64,000 nt of DNA from Ficedula albicollis (Eukaryota > Chordata > Aves > Passeriformes > Muscicapidae): positions 26,560,513 to 26,624,512 of the forward strand of contig NC_021671.1 in the NCBI RefSeq assembly GCF_000247815.1, in the 5' to 3' direction. The number at the start of each line of letters is the position of its first letter. Positions within the stretch are counted from its first letter, which is position 1. Positions 1 to 15,800 of this stretch are shown here, in pieces. Below the pieces are notes generated by a model that worked only from the letters and a program-made list of their open reading frames with translations, was not told where the DNA came from and did no database searches. A program made the position numbers and the translations under genes.

Positions 1-3000
1 GGCTAGAGGGCTGTGTCAAAGTTCATGGTCTAAAAGTGAATATTTTGTGGCAGTCATTTTTAGGTCTCTTAACTTGAAACAGGATTCCTCTTGGATTGAA
101 TGGTGATCAAAAATATATATAGCTGTAATTTACAATGAACAATTAAATGCCCTTGTGGAAGCTCAATTTGCTTATGTGAGATTCTCATGTTTACAAACCT
201 AGTAAAAGAACAATATTTGACACAAAAAGTGGAAATCTTTCAAAATTTGTTTGCTTAGTATTTATTTTTGTTTTGGAAAAGGAAGCTAAATTATAGCCAG
301 CTTTGTAGTCCGGCAGGAATGTACCTTTGTTTATCTTTCCCATTTCATTAGGTTATTTGGCTGTAAATTAAATGTAAAAATATGTGTATTTCAGATAATT
401 TCAACCATTTAATAAATACATTGATGTGCTTTGCACATTAAAAGGTACAAACCAAGTCTTAAATAAAAGTGTATTGAGCTCAAATTTTGATCTCATTATT
501 TTGTGGAACAGTATCTGCACCTCAAACAGTCCTGCTGTGTCTCTTTGAGGAGTAAAGCCCATCTCCATGTGAATAAGACTACTCCAGCTTTGTCACACAA
601 TATTTAATTATGTTTCATGACTACTACAGAGTATCTGCTCTTAGAGTTGTTAAGGCAAAGATCTCAGTGTGTTTGTCATGGACTGAATAAAAAATATGGG
701 ATCACTTTGTGGCTGCTATTGTTTAAATCAAATACATTACAGTCTGGTTTTTGTAATGTTTAAATAAGTATATATGGTATTGAACTACTTGATTCATAAT
801 TCTCTCCAGTTGGAGTCTTCAAAGGCTTACTCTTTTCCTCTGAATCAATTTGGATACTAGCTGGAAGAGATAAACACCTCAAGTAGTTGCAGAATTCATC
901 ACTTTATTACTTTCACTTCTTATTTTTCACACATGCGTGACCTTTAGCTATGGTTCAAACACAATGTTGCATTTTTTAATTCAAAATTTGTTACAACTTC
1001 TGCAGAAAGACCAACCTTTGTTTACATCATTATTCAAAATCCAGAGAAATTCAGAACAACTTTCCCAGAACATGAATTACTTCTTCATGCATTAAAGACA
1101 ATAGGAGAGAGTAAAGATGGAAAATCTCTATACAAGTCCTGTCAGGGTTCTCTCCATTGCCTTTTAATTTGGCAAAAATGAAACTTGGTATTCAACATAA
1201 TGAACTATGAAGCTTGGGAGGTGTACAGTCTTCCTGTATCCATGTTTCTCTCATTCTTGTGCAGTTCTTCTACAGTTCAGGATAATCCAGTTGTTTGGTG
1301 ATGTGTGAGCAGTCTTCTGTAGCAACAGAGAAGCATCCCTCTTGGATCCCTCCTCACTGGCACTGGCAAACAGTCCAGTTCCTCTTTTCAGGCAACAGCA
1401 GCAGTGAATGGTGTCTCTAACTTCTCATTTGCCATTTCAGAACCGTATGAATGGCAGGAAACAGCAATGCTTGCCTTTTCCTTTGAAATATTTCAGATAT
1501 GTATGAAAGTTTTGTTTAAAATACTATTTTTATATTTGAGCAAAAATAGTACAGTTGCACAGGCGTGACAGTAGCCACTGGCATTTTTCTCCCTGCTGGT
1601 TTAGAAAACAACTCCAAACTTGGAGTCAGCTTCTGAGCAGCTTTCTTGTCAAGAACAAAATGTTGAACCTGCACATGGGACCCTATTTGTGAAAGACTTG
1701 CTTTTTGGTGCCTCAGCCTCATCTGTGCCGTATCAGCTAAGTTGTCTCAGCTTGAAATCAAAGGTGGAATAAAGCTGGTGAAAGTTTGTCTGCTCATTCC
1801 CTACAGGTTTATATAATCAACTCCTTAGCCAGGGAAACTGCACCCAAAAAAATTACTTTTTAAATATTATTCAGCTACAAGTTTTATAGGTTGATTTATT
1901 CTCATCCACACAAGTTTCCACAGTTGAAATTTCTCTGCTGAAGTAACATCTTTTGAATAAACAATATTATGAGATTTTATACTTCATGAGTAGGAGAGCA
2001 TTTTTCCTTTGTTTTGTACTGAGACTTTTGTAGGAAAAAAGCCAGAAGTGGGCTTTGAATTTTTTTGTTACTTCTTCCGCATGTAAAACTCCTTTTTAAT
2101 TTGTACAAATTTGCTTGAGCATGAGCTTTGATGTTTTGATTTCTGTGTCAGTTAATTAAATAATCCTATTTTCGGGAAGGACTTGACCAGTAGACAGAAA
2201 TCTTTATAATGTAATGTAGTGGTATAAAACTAATCATTATTGGTCCAAACAGTCTTGTTAGTTTACGTGGAACAAAATCATGAGAAAACAATGCAGGTTT
2301 TAATGGTGAGAACTGCACCCTATTTCAGGTGCTTTTTTTTTAACCTCCACACCAACCTTTTTTTCTTAGGCTTTATCCCATTTCCTAGTATATATTTGGA
2401 AGGTTAAATAGGTGGATCAAGTTATTTTGGTGGTGCTATTTCTTCCCACTGGCATTAAGCTGTGATATTCAAGCCACAGCAGCACAGCAACACAGCATTT
2501 GAACATCTCTTGTGTACATTACTTTTGTCAGACATCAAAGCAGAAGGCTCATATTTACATCTGATCCCACCCATATTATTAAATTTTAAGATTATGTCGA
2601 TACTGTTGTGAGTTAAACATAAAATATAAATTGGTTACAAAATATTTCTTAATGTTAAACTACCTCAGATTGCCTCAATTGGTGTAATTAGACCGTGAAT
2701 GTAATTTACATGTTGAGCAGTAGAAAAATTCTTCCTTGCACTAACAAGGATACATTGAACAATGTCTCCAGCAAATTTCCTTCCCTTAACATCCTTTGCT
2801 TCTTAAGTTATTGTTTAATGCACTTCCTAATCCTAAATTAGTGCAGGTCCTACCGATTTAGTACCATTTAGCATTGATGCAGTGATTGCACATTTTCTTC
2901 TGACTGACATACAGGATAAGGAGATTTTAATTTCTGAAATGAACAATTACAGACTTGTTTTGCTGTTGAACTGAATATGCAAATAATTATGAGGAAAATA

Positions 3001-3723
3001 GGCAATGCTCCCAGGAAACCTCTGGTTTCCAAGTCCAGTCCAATTAGTAAAGAAGGAAGCTTTTTTACACAGCTTCTATCATGGTCTGTTTCACTGATCA
3101 GATAGAGATTCTTGACAGAGATGGGACTGAACATTCTTCAGGTTGAAAGATAACTAGGTATAGAGTCAATCCATTATATTGATTACTGATTAATCTAGTA
3201 CAGGTTTATAAATATCATCACATCAAGACATCACATGTAACATGCTGAAAATACAGAGATCTGCAGTGCTTTGAAGGTGCCCTAGAAAATTCAAGGTAAA
3301 CACTGAAAATCTTGCTTTCTTTAATTTAAAAAAATATTTTGTCTTACCTATGTGGTGTTGTTTCTTTCTGTAGTATATCTGATAAATAGCTGGAACATGC
3401 CTTCTGGAAATTGACTGAAACCTGTGGCAGCAATGGCTGCAGAGCTGTCTTCAAAATAGGCTTTACACAAATATAGAAACTCTCCATTGGGAGCATTGAA
3501 AACATGTACAAAGAAAAAGGAGACAAAAATTTCAGGCATCTTCACACTAGGGTTCTTCCAATGTTTCATAGTCCTGTTTCTGTGTTTAAAAGCAGGAATA
3601 TCCCATTACTTGGTTGGAAACATAAAATTTAACACAAGGCCATCAAGTAACAAAAGCCAGATGCTCTCCTTGTAAGGGGCATTTTTATATGGGGTAACAA
3701 CTTTGGTGGGATTACACCTACAA
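1..3723. other. AT-rich intergenic DNA, no gene recognised
   Basis: No exon, tRNA or recognisable repeat was seen. Two AATAAA hexamers lie at 411-416 and 462-467 on the + strand. They could belong to the 3' end of an upstream transcript, but such hexamers are common by chance in DNA this AT-rich, and I cannot name a gene. Confidence 0.5.
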
Positions 3724-3900
3724 TCCTAGAATCATGAAATCATTATGGTTGGAAAAGACCTCCAAGATCATCAAGTCCAACCTTGGATTGAATACCACCG
3801 TGCCCACTAAACTATATTGTGAAGTGCCATGATTACTTGTCTTTTGAACATTTCCAGGAATGGTGACTCCACCACTTCCCCAGGTAGCCTGTTCCAATTC
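3724..3900 (-). mobile_element. CR1 LINE 3' fragment, reverse orientation
   Basis: The + strand reads like the reverse complement of an avian CR1 3' end: GGTTGGAAAAGACCTC, then AGATCATCAAGTCCAACC, later AATGGTGACTCCACCACTTCC and AGCCTGTTCCAA (spaced as in the family). The first block is shared nearly word for word with the copy at 24783-24977. It is 5'-truncated like most CR1 copies. I do not assign a subfamily. Confidence 0.85.
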
Positions 3901-6900
3901 AAATAGGAAAGATTGCAAGGAGAATATGGCATGGGAGGATATGGCCTATGAGGGCAGACCTTACAAAGAGTTTGTTTGCTAAATGGTGGTGTCACCTGAG
4001 CTTGAGAACTCTAGGAAATTCAGCATGCAGGGATACTTATTTCTCCTTTCTAATCAGCTCTGGTATAACTGTGTGTGCACCTTGGCTTTTATAACACTGT
4101 AGATCTTTAGGATTCAAGCCCTGTGGAAGACTTCGTTTGGTAAGATGCTTGTCAAGTGACTATTAATTTATCAGAGCATACTGATTAGTTTTATTTGGCC
4201 AAAATTAAGAGCACTGAGAGTTATAATCACTGCCAACAGGACTATAAAAGCCAATGAAAATACACAAGATTAATGTCCTTAAACACTGGGAGCTTAAAGA
4301 GGAAATGGTAGAGAGCTGAGCCAAATAATCAAAATCCATATTTGTTGGGTGAATGTAATTTTAATCAGCAAAAAAGAAAGTAGCCAGAGGTGCCCAGAGA
4401 TTCTGGGGCAAAGCACAAGGTTTCAGCTGTTGCCATCTCTATATATTCTGTCTGAGCAGCTTCCACAACTGGCCCTCCACCCTCCTCTTGGTACCTGAAA
4501 ACCCTGTAGTGTAGGGAGGTGAGGCTCCATAAGCTAGGTAAGCCTTCAGCATTAGTATTAGAATAAAGACTTAGTATTTAGTTGTTTTTTTTTCAAAAGG
4601 AGCACTAGAAGACCATCTTACTACTGATTGAGAGTGTCACAAATAAATCTGAAGTGAACTGGTGATGATACAAAGGTCTATAACCTAAATTAATATAATT
4701 AATATAATGTAACATAAATACAGGCTGGAAGAGTGCAGATTCCAACTGCAAGGCAGATGGTGACATTTATTGGCTGTAACATTTATTGATGGATCATTAG
4801 AAGGCTTCTAGTGCCTTGGCCCTTCAGCATCTACTGCATAGGAAACATCCATAGTCAACAAATAGTACTGTAGGACTAAAAATAACAGCTCCATCAGCTC
4901 ACGTGGCCTCTTGCAAAAGCAGTCCAGAGAGCTCTTGAAAGCCTGGTCGAGCCATAGATGTTCTGCTGAGCTCGACTGCATGTCAGGCTGGGGCTCTGGC
5001 CAGGTGCCAGGGGAGCAGGTTCCCAAAGCCCTCCCCTGAGCATGCCCTGCTGTCATGACCCACACCCAAAAAAGCACAAGGATCACCCAGCAGATGGTGA
5101 CACTTGCTGTGCTACAGGGACACAGCAATTTCCCCTGTGAATGGGGAGTAATCCAGCTTTACATTTCTATCAAATGTATCCAGTATCTTGACCACTCATA
5201 CCATTGTGAATAAGAATCCTCTTGCAAACCTCACCAGCTAAGCAATCCCATCAAAATCAGCTCTCTTTCTCTTTACCTGAGCAAAGCGTGGAAATCTTGT
5301 CATAAATACACTGATGGAAGAGCTGTATATTTCGATGCTCTGGCTCAATGCATTGACTAAGAACTTCTATCACCTGTGTCCTCTTCTCTCTCTCACTCCC
5401 TGTGCTGCCCTTGCATCCTCCCACACTTCAAAAATGTCTTCAAAACTGTCTGTCTACTGCCAAGGATTTTGGAGTAAAGTGGAGGGCAGGCAGTGGAGTA
5501 GCAGAATGCTACTTCACTCTGGTAATTGCTGTGTGTTAAAAAATAAAGGTGGCATAGATCTATAGGAAACTTTTATAAGATTGAAAAATTTGAATACAAA
5601 AGGCTCTAAAAAAATCCAAGGGCCACTATCTGTAGCTTCCAACTCTGTGAGCCTATATCTCAGAGAAGAGGGTTTTCTTCCATTAACCTAGTTTACTAAG
5701 TGTATTTTCCAAGCAGCACTGAACGAGTGTCATTAGCATTCACTCAGAGTGAGAGAATGGCTTTGACTGTGGTTCTGCTTATTTGACTTCTCTCACTAAA
5801 CCTTATCCATCATGATGAATGCTTGGCCCACTTTGATTCTGGTAGGCGTAACGCACAGTCTGCTGGGGAGCAGAGCCTGGGCAATGTCCAGTCCCTGCTG
5901 CTGCACTCAAACCATAGAATCACTTTAACCTGCACGTTATACACCCCTCTAAAAGCAGCTGGGTTATTTGCCCTGATCTTTCTTATCAGCGTTGAAAATT
6001 TTTCTGGTTAGAAGAAGGAAATATATTTTTCTGATTTCCAGCATAAATTTATTCAGGGCCTGTTTATACTCATTTGCTCTGGTGCTAGCATTGTCCTGAG
6101 CTTAAATAGCTGCATGCCTATCTGTGATATTTACCCACGGGTGTATTTATAGATGGCCCTCCTGTACCCTTTCTCAGGCTTTGTTTCACCAGGGCAAACA
6201 AGCCGAGTTCCCATAAGATCACTGTCAGTCTTCTGATGACTCTATTGCCGTGTGATTTAGTTTTTCCAGAGAGCAAGTGTCCAAGTTTCTGTGCCATAAT
6301 CCAAACGAGTTTCTACTGATGACTCAGTAACACTCTTACATTTACTCTGCCCAAAATTCTTCATCGGATACAATTTAGAATCCAATTAGCCTTTTTTATG
6401 GATGGTCATGTCAGTCCCCTGTGATCAGAGCTCTTTGCAAATTGTTGAGCTCGCTGTTTAAAAATGTCATAGATTCATCAACTTTAAGGGAGCTGTGACA
6501 ACTTCCACCAGCTGGGGATCTGCATCTGATATTTCAGCTTGCAGGACAGCTTTCTCTGCGTCTGGCCTGAAATGGTGGAGCTCACTGCCAACTCCCCTCC
6601 CCCAAGTCCTTCCACAGGGGAACCACTGATTTGCTTCTGTCCAGGCTGCAATGTTAAAAAAGCACTTACTCCAACTCATGCTAACAAAATATGAGGCAAA
6701 ATTTGGAAAATACTGTTCATTCATTATTCATTTGTTTAAAAATATCCAAGAATCTCAGCTCTTATCTCTGTTTGTTTAAATTCAGAACATTTTCATTCAT
6801 TTTAGTAGTTTTGATTTCTCGCCGTTGAATTCTCATCTTTAATTTCTTTCTTGGACCTTATTAAATGTGAATAAAACTTTTGAAATGGCAATTAAAATAG

Positions 6901-8050
6901 GTTTCTTCCTGTGGAGAGACCCTAAGTGTGACTGCGCTGCTGCCTATTGTGCTGCTTCATCTCTTCCTTTCTCAGGTCTATCCTTCATCTTCCAACATCT
7001 GTGATTTAGACTAAGCCCTTCGTGGCAAGGACTTTCGTTTTATATTCATCTCTGCCGAAAGCAGAGACACTTACTGGTTTCTGAAAGTATAAAGAATGTA
7101 GCGGATCAATGCCATTATCTTGAACTGCACTTAGAAGACAAAGGCAGCTCTTGAATTGATGCTCTTGGGAGTGCAGAAGCAGAGCTACATTTTGGGCTAC
7201 TGCACACTTGCCAGACGACTCTGTGTATTTCCACCCGAAGATCATAGCCAGGATAAAAGCTACAAAAGCACGAGTGACTGTGATAAAGATTGTAACACAG
7301 GATTGCCTCATCAAATCAAGCAAATGCTAACAAAATTTTTGACTGCTAGGATTAAGATAGCCAAAGACTTGGCAGCAGCCTGGACTCAGCTCTATCAGAG
7401 TATAGCGTCAATAGGCTGCATTGATTTAAAGTAAAGACATGGTGACAGTATTTCTGCTTTTAAGTAGGCCTTACTCAAAGGCACTTGCACAAGAGGCAGT
7501 ATAGCAAGTGCACTAGATCCTTGAGAGATTTGAGATCTGTGACTGGGAAAAATAAATTAGGGACTTGATCTCCAGAGCATCTCTCTCCTAGCTAAAAGCT
7601 CTCATGATGCTAAGCATCCTTGTTTTCCCTCAAATTCTGCAACAGGCGCCTGCAACGTCCACGAAAGGAAAAGGTTTAAAAGCACCCTTTTTCTTTGTTC
7701 TTTTTTCCTTTTTGGGGATGGCTTGGGCCTTGGTGTATTCAACACACTGCATTCTGTGATCCCTGTTTGAGAGGTCCAAGCCTGCCTGAGCACCCATGGT
7801 GCTGCCCTGGAGCTGAGCACTGCAGTCCAAGCATCATGCTGCTGTCACCCTTCATCAAACACGCTGCTGTCACCCTTCATCAAACACCTGCTCTCAGAGT
7901 CCTGGATTCGTGTTTTTCCATCAGCACTTTAGCTGCTCTCTGTATGGTACTCATTTATGCTTGACTGACAGGCCTGTCAGGACAAAAAACTTTGCATCTG
8001 CCTATTAAAATACTTTACAACTTGAAAGATAATGAAATGATTCAGTCTCT
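3901..8050. other. Intergenic DNA, no gene recognised
   Basis: This is mixed AT-rich sequence without supported exons. The stretch near 6150-6400 has a faint CR1-like look (GGCAAACAAGCCGAGTTCC), and 4710-4750 (AATACAGGCTGGAAGAG) is similar. Both are too degraded to call. The longest reading frames are about 105 codons and resemble nothing I know. Confidence 0.5.
7838..7887. repeat. Perfect 25-bp tandem duplication
   Basis: The 25-nt block at 7838-7862 (starting GCTGCTGTCACCCTTC) is repeated exactly at 7863-7887. Two copies only; there is no sign that it is part of a larger array. Confidence 0.95.
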
Positions 8051-8147
8051 GTTGTGGTTTGGGGGTTTTTTGTGTATGTGTGGGGTTTTTTTTGTTTTGG
8101 TTTTTTTTTGTTGTTTTTTTTTTGGTTTTTTGTTTGTTTTGGTTTGG

Positions 8148-8178
<31 letters not shown>

Positions 8179-8228
8179 ACTTGGCTTTTTTTTTGGTTTT
8201 GTTTTGTTTTGCTTTGGTTTTTTGTTTA
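8051..8228 (+). repeat. T-rich/G-interrupted low-complexity tract, about 180 nt
   Basis: Runs of 4-10 T are separated by G, GG or GGGG (TTTTGGTTTGG-type) over roughly 180 nt. The frames through it give only F/V/L/G strings on one strand and K/T/P/Q on the other, so neither should be annotated as protein. Similar tracts recur at 29474, 51938, 52807, 54274 and 62236, always T on the + strand. Confidence 0.9.
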
Positions 8229-11123
8229 ATTCATTGACACTTGTGCCAGCACCACAGAGCTCATTGATCTGCCTTCCCGAGTTCACCAACACAATCCTTG
8301 GTGTATGGGTTCTAGCTGACACCTTCAGCTGACAGGTAGTCAATCAACAGTAGAGAGAGCTGGTGATATTGAACTTGTGATAGCTGGTTTCAGGAACTGC
8401 AAAAGACTAGCTTCTCTGAGAGCCTCAAGATTATTTTGAAAGGTAGGTTTAAGTGGCATGGAAATAAGTCTCTGAGTTTAACACAGAAATGTGCTTTGTT
8501 GGGGTGAAGCTTTTACTACAGAGAAATGTAAACCTCTCTAGGCTAAAACTACAGAGATAGTTACATATAGCATGGGAACCCCAGCACAGCAATTGATCCA
8601 GTATGACCCCTATATAGCTAATTACACATTGTCAAGGCAATTTCTGTTCAAACTAGACTGATAATTAATTAGTCACTTCCACACTCTAATCCTGACCTTG
8701 GCTTGGTGCAGGGGAAACAGAGACTTTTGTATCTGGACAAAGCATCTCATTTCTGCCCACGGGCAGGTAGACAAGGTATTAATATCTGAAAATGGAAAAC
8801 AGCAATTGAAAGTCCAAAAGGAAAGTGTAGCTTTCTTTACCTGCTCTTTCCTTCCTCTCCTGCTCTCTCTCCTCCAAAAGCAATTTCTCAGGCTAAAAGA
8901 ATAAATAAAACCCACAGAAGTGTAATCATGTTTTGGCGACTTGCAGTTAATTCATACCACAGAATAGAGAAAGTATCTCTACTGGTAACTTATTGGTCAA
9001 ATTGCAAACTGGCAATTTATTCCTGCTGTTTTGTCTTTCAACCACCCACTAATCCATGGCAGAAATTTACCTTCTACCTCGTGCCTACCTGGTTTCCTTA
9101 GTAACTTCTCGTAAGAATATGACAAAAGCTTGGAAAAGACCAAATAGATTGTCAACTGCTTAATCTTTATTTATAGAAAATGAGGTGTAGATCTCTGCTG
9201 AAGCTGCCTGATATATTTCATAGAACATTGATTTCTTTCTTTTTCAAAAGAGGTCCAGATATTACTAAACTGAGATGCTTCCCCTCCTTCCTCCCCCCTC
9301 CCAAAATGTAAGAATCTTTTTGCTGGTGTGAAAAGATTAACAGATTTAAGGCCTGTAAGTTACCTATACACATGCTTTATATATATCCTTTGTTTATGAG
9401 AGTCAGTACCAAAATCACTTTTTCAGCTTTGCATAAATTTAAAATGTTTTGCAGAAAAAAAAAGTGGTTAAAATCATCCCTCTATGATGCCTTCAGGAAG
9501 AGTTTAGATTACTTAAATACTACCAGAATGGATGCTTGAATAAAGATATCATGAGTTTATGATTTAGAAACAACAGTGGACCAGAGTCAGGACATAAGAG
9601 AATCAGAACATCTTTAATTGTGAAACAAAGAAGCAGGAGCAGAGACTTGCAATAATTGTATGTTTCATTGTTTGTTACTTCAAAACTCCCACTATGGCAT
9701 GGGCTCCACTCGCCAGACAGCACAGATGCAAAATGTTTGTTTGTCCTACAATGTTGCACTATCAATGGACAGTACTGGGACATGAAGGAGCAAACAATAA
9801 AACCAGGGAGCTGTGCAGAGAGTTCAGGTGCTTTGCAGTAAATACTTAGTAGGGGAAAGACTGACAAGAAAGGACGCCAGCTCCTAAATCTTTTGGGCAC
9901 TTCCTTTTATTTCCTTTAAAGATCTGACCTGTGTCAAGTTTTCTTCAGAAGTCTCCAGGCAATCTATCCACACAGCTTTCCAATGGCAAAGAGTTGCCAT
10001 GTTTGTGTTCCTCATGGTTGGCAAATTATTGGATCCGAAGCTGTTGCTCAAAATAAATGTGGAAGGGTGTACAGTTAAGAGCAGAAGAATGGTGAGGAGA
10101 TAGCTGATGGATGTCAGTAGTGATAACCCAGATATTGATTATAATGAAATCCTTTATGTTTTGTTAAGATCACTATTCTGTGTTGTAATATGTTGTTGCT
10201 TCCATTGCCTTTGGATGGGTTTTCCCACAACATGTCATGTATTACGCTCTCTACTCTAATCAGCCATGCTCTTTTCATCTTGCTCATGTACTCATCACAT
10301 CTCTCACATAAAAAGCTTCATAAACTCGTGCTCATTGTTTTCTACCATGAGCCAGTGCCAGGAATGTCCCCACTTTCTTCTTACCTTGCTCGGGAAGTTA
10401 CTGGGGAACGCCTGCTGGGGATGCTGAGGTAATAAATGCCCTCTGACCATTGCTGTATGCATTGTACTTGTTTATCCCATCCTGCATGAGTCTGGGTGGG
10501 CATTAACACTAGAGAGGCCAGGCTGCTGCTCTCACCTCCACCAAAACAAGGAGCAAAAGGAAAAACAAATTTTGGAAGATGTATCTACCTCAAGTGTTAG
10601 AATTTAAGAAAATCTGCACTTATTATGGGTTAGAAGGAGATTGTTGAAATTAGATTATCTTGTCTCAAATCGAAAAGCATCTCTGTCTTTCCGGACTGGC
10701 CGCTGGTTTGGAAGGAGATTCTGGGTCAGAAGAACCTGCCAGAGCTGCTGCTCAGGGACTGTGATGGCGGTGGATGCAGTATGCCAGACTGGAAGCAGAA
10801 CAGCAGAGATGATGAGTTTGGGTTGGAATTACTCCCTCTACCTCTGCCTTGAGGGCGTTTTGCCCCTCGAGGGGCTCAGGTAGGGCGAGAAGGGAGCGCA
10901 GGGGCTGTGGCGGTATCGCCTCTCCTGGAGTGTGTGCTCATCAGGGAGGCTGATGGCAACAGAGGGACCCTGGGATCCCACAGCAGCCAGCTCCTAACAA
11001 AAAAATACCGATTGCTCATAGTGTCCCGGCCAAGCAAAGCCTTGAGGAATGGCTTTTGTCAGAATAAAAGGCACAGCAAGGCTCTGTTTCAGGTTAGCCT
11101 TCGCAGTCCTTCTGAGCATTTAC
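8229..11123. other. Intergenic DNA upstream of ARHGEF7, no gene recognised
   Basis: This is ordinary AT-rich to mixed sequence rising in GC towards 10.9 kb. No neighbour gene or bidirectional partner exon could be identified. A small A run (9454-9462) and a C-rich patch near 9290-9300 are the only simple sequences. Confidence 0.45.
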
Positions 11124-11482
11124 GTTGTCTCCCCAGGCGGTGCCGCAGCCCGTCGCGGTGGATGGAAGCTGGCGGGAGGCGCGCCGGGGATGGAGCATCC
11201 CGGCAGGGATGGCGCGCACCGGGGCGAGCCCGCGACCTGGCCGCTGGGCCGAGGCCCCCGAACGGGCTTCCCTGCGCGCGGGAACGGCGGGCAAAGGCAG
11301 AGATGGCGTTAACGCGGCCGGCCGGGCCGGAACCCGCAGCCCGCGCTCCCAGAGGTGGATGGCCCGAAACCGACCGCCCCGAGCCTGGCGCCGAGGGTTT
11401 GTGGGGGCTCGTTCCCTGCGCGACGGCGCCGTCCGAGGAGGAAACCAGGGGCCGGGCGATCCCGAACTTTTCCCGCTCGCGC

Positions 11483-13374
<1,892 letters not shown>

Positions 13375-13388
13375 CCGCCGCCATCGCC

Positions 13389-13553
13389 ATGAATTCGGCG
13401 GAGCAGACCGTTACGTGGCTGATCGCCCTGGGCGTGCTGGAGTCGCCCAAAAAGACCATCTCCGACCCCGAGGGCTTCCTCCAGTCCTCGCTGAAGGACG
13501 GCGTGGTGCTGTGCCGCCTGCTCGACCGCCTGCTGCCGGGCACCATAGACAAA
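13389..13553 (+). CDS. ARHGEF7: ARHGEF7 (beta-PIX), first coding exon, N-terminal half of the CH domain (partial gene)
   Basis: This exon encodes the first 55 residues of beta-PIX, a Dbl-family guanine exchange factor for Rac1 and Cdc42 that binds PAK and GIT proteins at focal adhesions and synapses. Visible features are the start MNSAEQ, the CH-domain helix [17 protein letters not shown] (residues 8-24), and the core [15 protein letters not shown] (37-51). The paralogue ARHGEF6 (alpha-PIX) begins MNPEEQ as I recall, so MNSAEQ and the LLPGTI ending favour ARHGEF7. The ATG is chosen by this homology. The upstream frame stays open for about 2 kb only because it crosses poly(C). The ATG context is GCC-ATG-A with G at -3. 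The exon ends in phase 0 at AAA, followed by GTAAGT. The rest of the CH domain, and the SH3, DH, PH and GIT-binding regions, must lie beyond the window. It is isolated between two poly(C) runs, so assembly here is poor, but the exon itself is intact. Confidence 0.93.
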
Positions 13554-13559
13554 GTAAGT
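13554..13559 (+). other. ARHGEF7: Splice donor of ARHGEF7 exon 1
   Basis: The sequence AAA|GTAAGT directly after codon 55 is a near-perfect U1 donor. It falls where the family homology of the first exon ends, and the frame beyond it turns into low-complexity proline. The next exon should resume in phase 0. Confidence 0.88.
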
Positions 13560-13588
13560 GCCCCGCGCCCCCCGCCCCGCCGCCCTTT

Positions 13589-15352
<1,764 letters not shown>

Positions 15353-15800
15353 GCTGGAGGGGCTTCCCCGCCGAGGGGCCACCGTTCTGCAAGTGTTTCA
15401 CAAACGCTGCGCTCCTCAAAGCGGAGTCCCGGCTGTGCACGGGAGACGCATTAATTTCGGGGGTGGACTATGGACCCTTTCTTGCGTGCCACGAGCCGGC
15501 TGCAAACTTATCTACGCAACTGCTGAACAGCCGGTGCCTCACCTCGCTTGGGAGGTGATTCAGCTCATCCCTTCCAGCCTCTGAAGGACATTTTAGCGTT
15601 TGATGCTTAGTTTTCTTGAAGGCTGTTTTAGCGTTATTTGGGTCCTTTACTGTTCGGTAGCCTGTGGAAAAAGAAATCTCATCTTTTTTTTTGAGAGGGC
15701 TGAAAAAACGCGTTACAGCTCTAATCGGCGTTGTGTTTGAAGAAAATGTACTCTGTGAGGTAACTTTTATGTGCACTGTGCGCGTACGTAATTCCCGTCG

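Noticed and set aside
1..500. 3' UTR of an upstream gene (two AATAAA signals)
   Set aside because: No coding sequence, splice site or conserved element ties it to a gene, and AATAAA is frequent by chance here.
4710..4760. Possible CR1 internal fragment (AATACAGGCTGGAAGAG)
   Set aside because: The similarity is about 20 nt and there is no supporting flank.
6150..6400. Possible old CR1 fragment (GGCAAACAAGCCGAGTTCC)
   Set aside because: Only one short block resembles CR1 and the order of surrounding blocks could not be confirmed by eye.
8054..8332. Hydrophobic 92-codon frame (F/V/L-rich) as a membrane peptide
   Set aside because: It is the direct translation of the T-rich low-complexity tract; the other strand gives K/T/P/Q, as expected.
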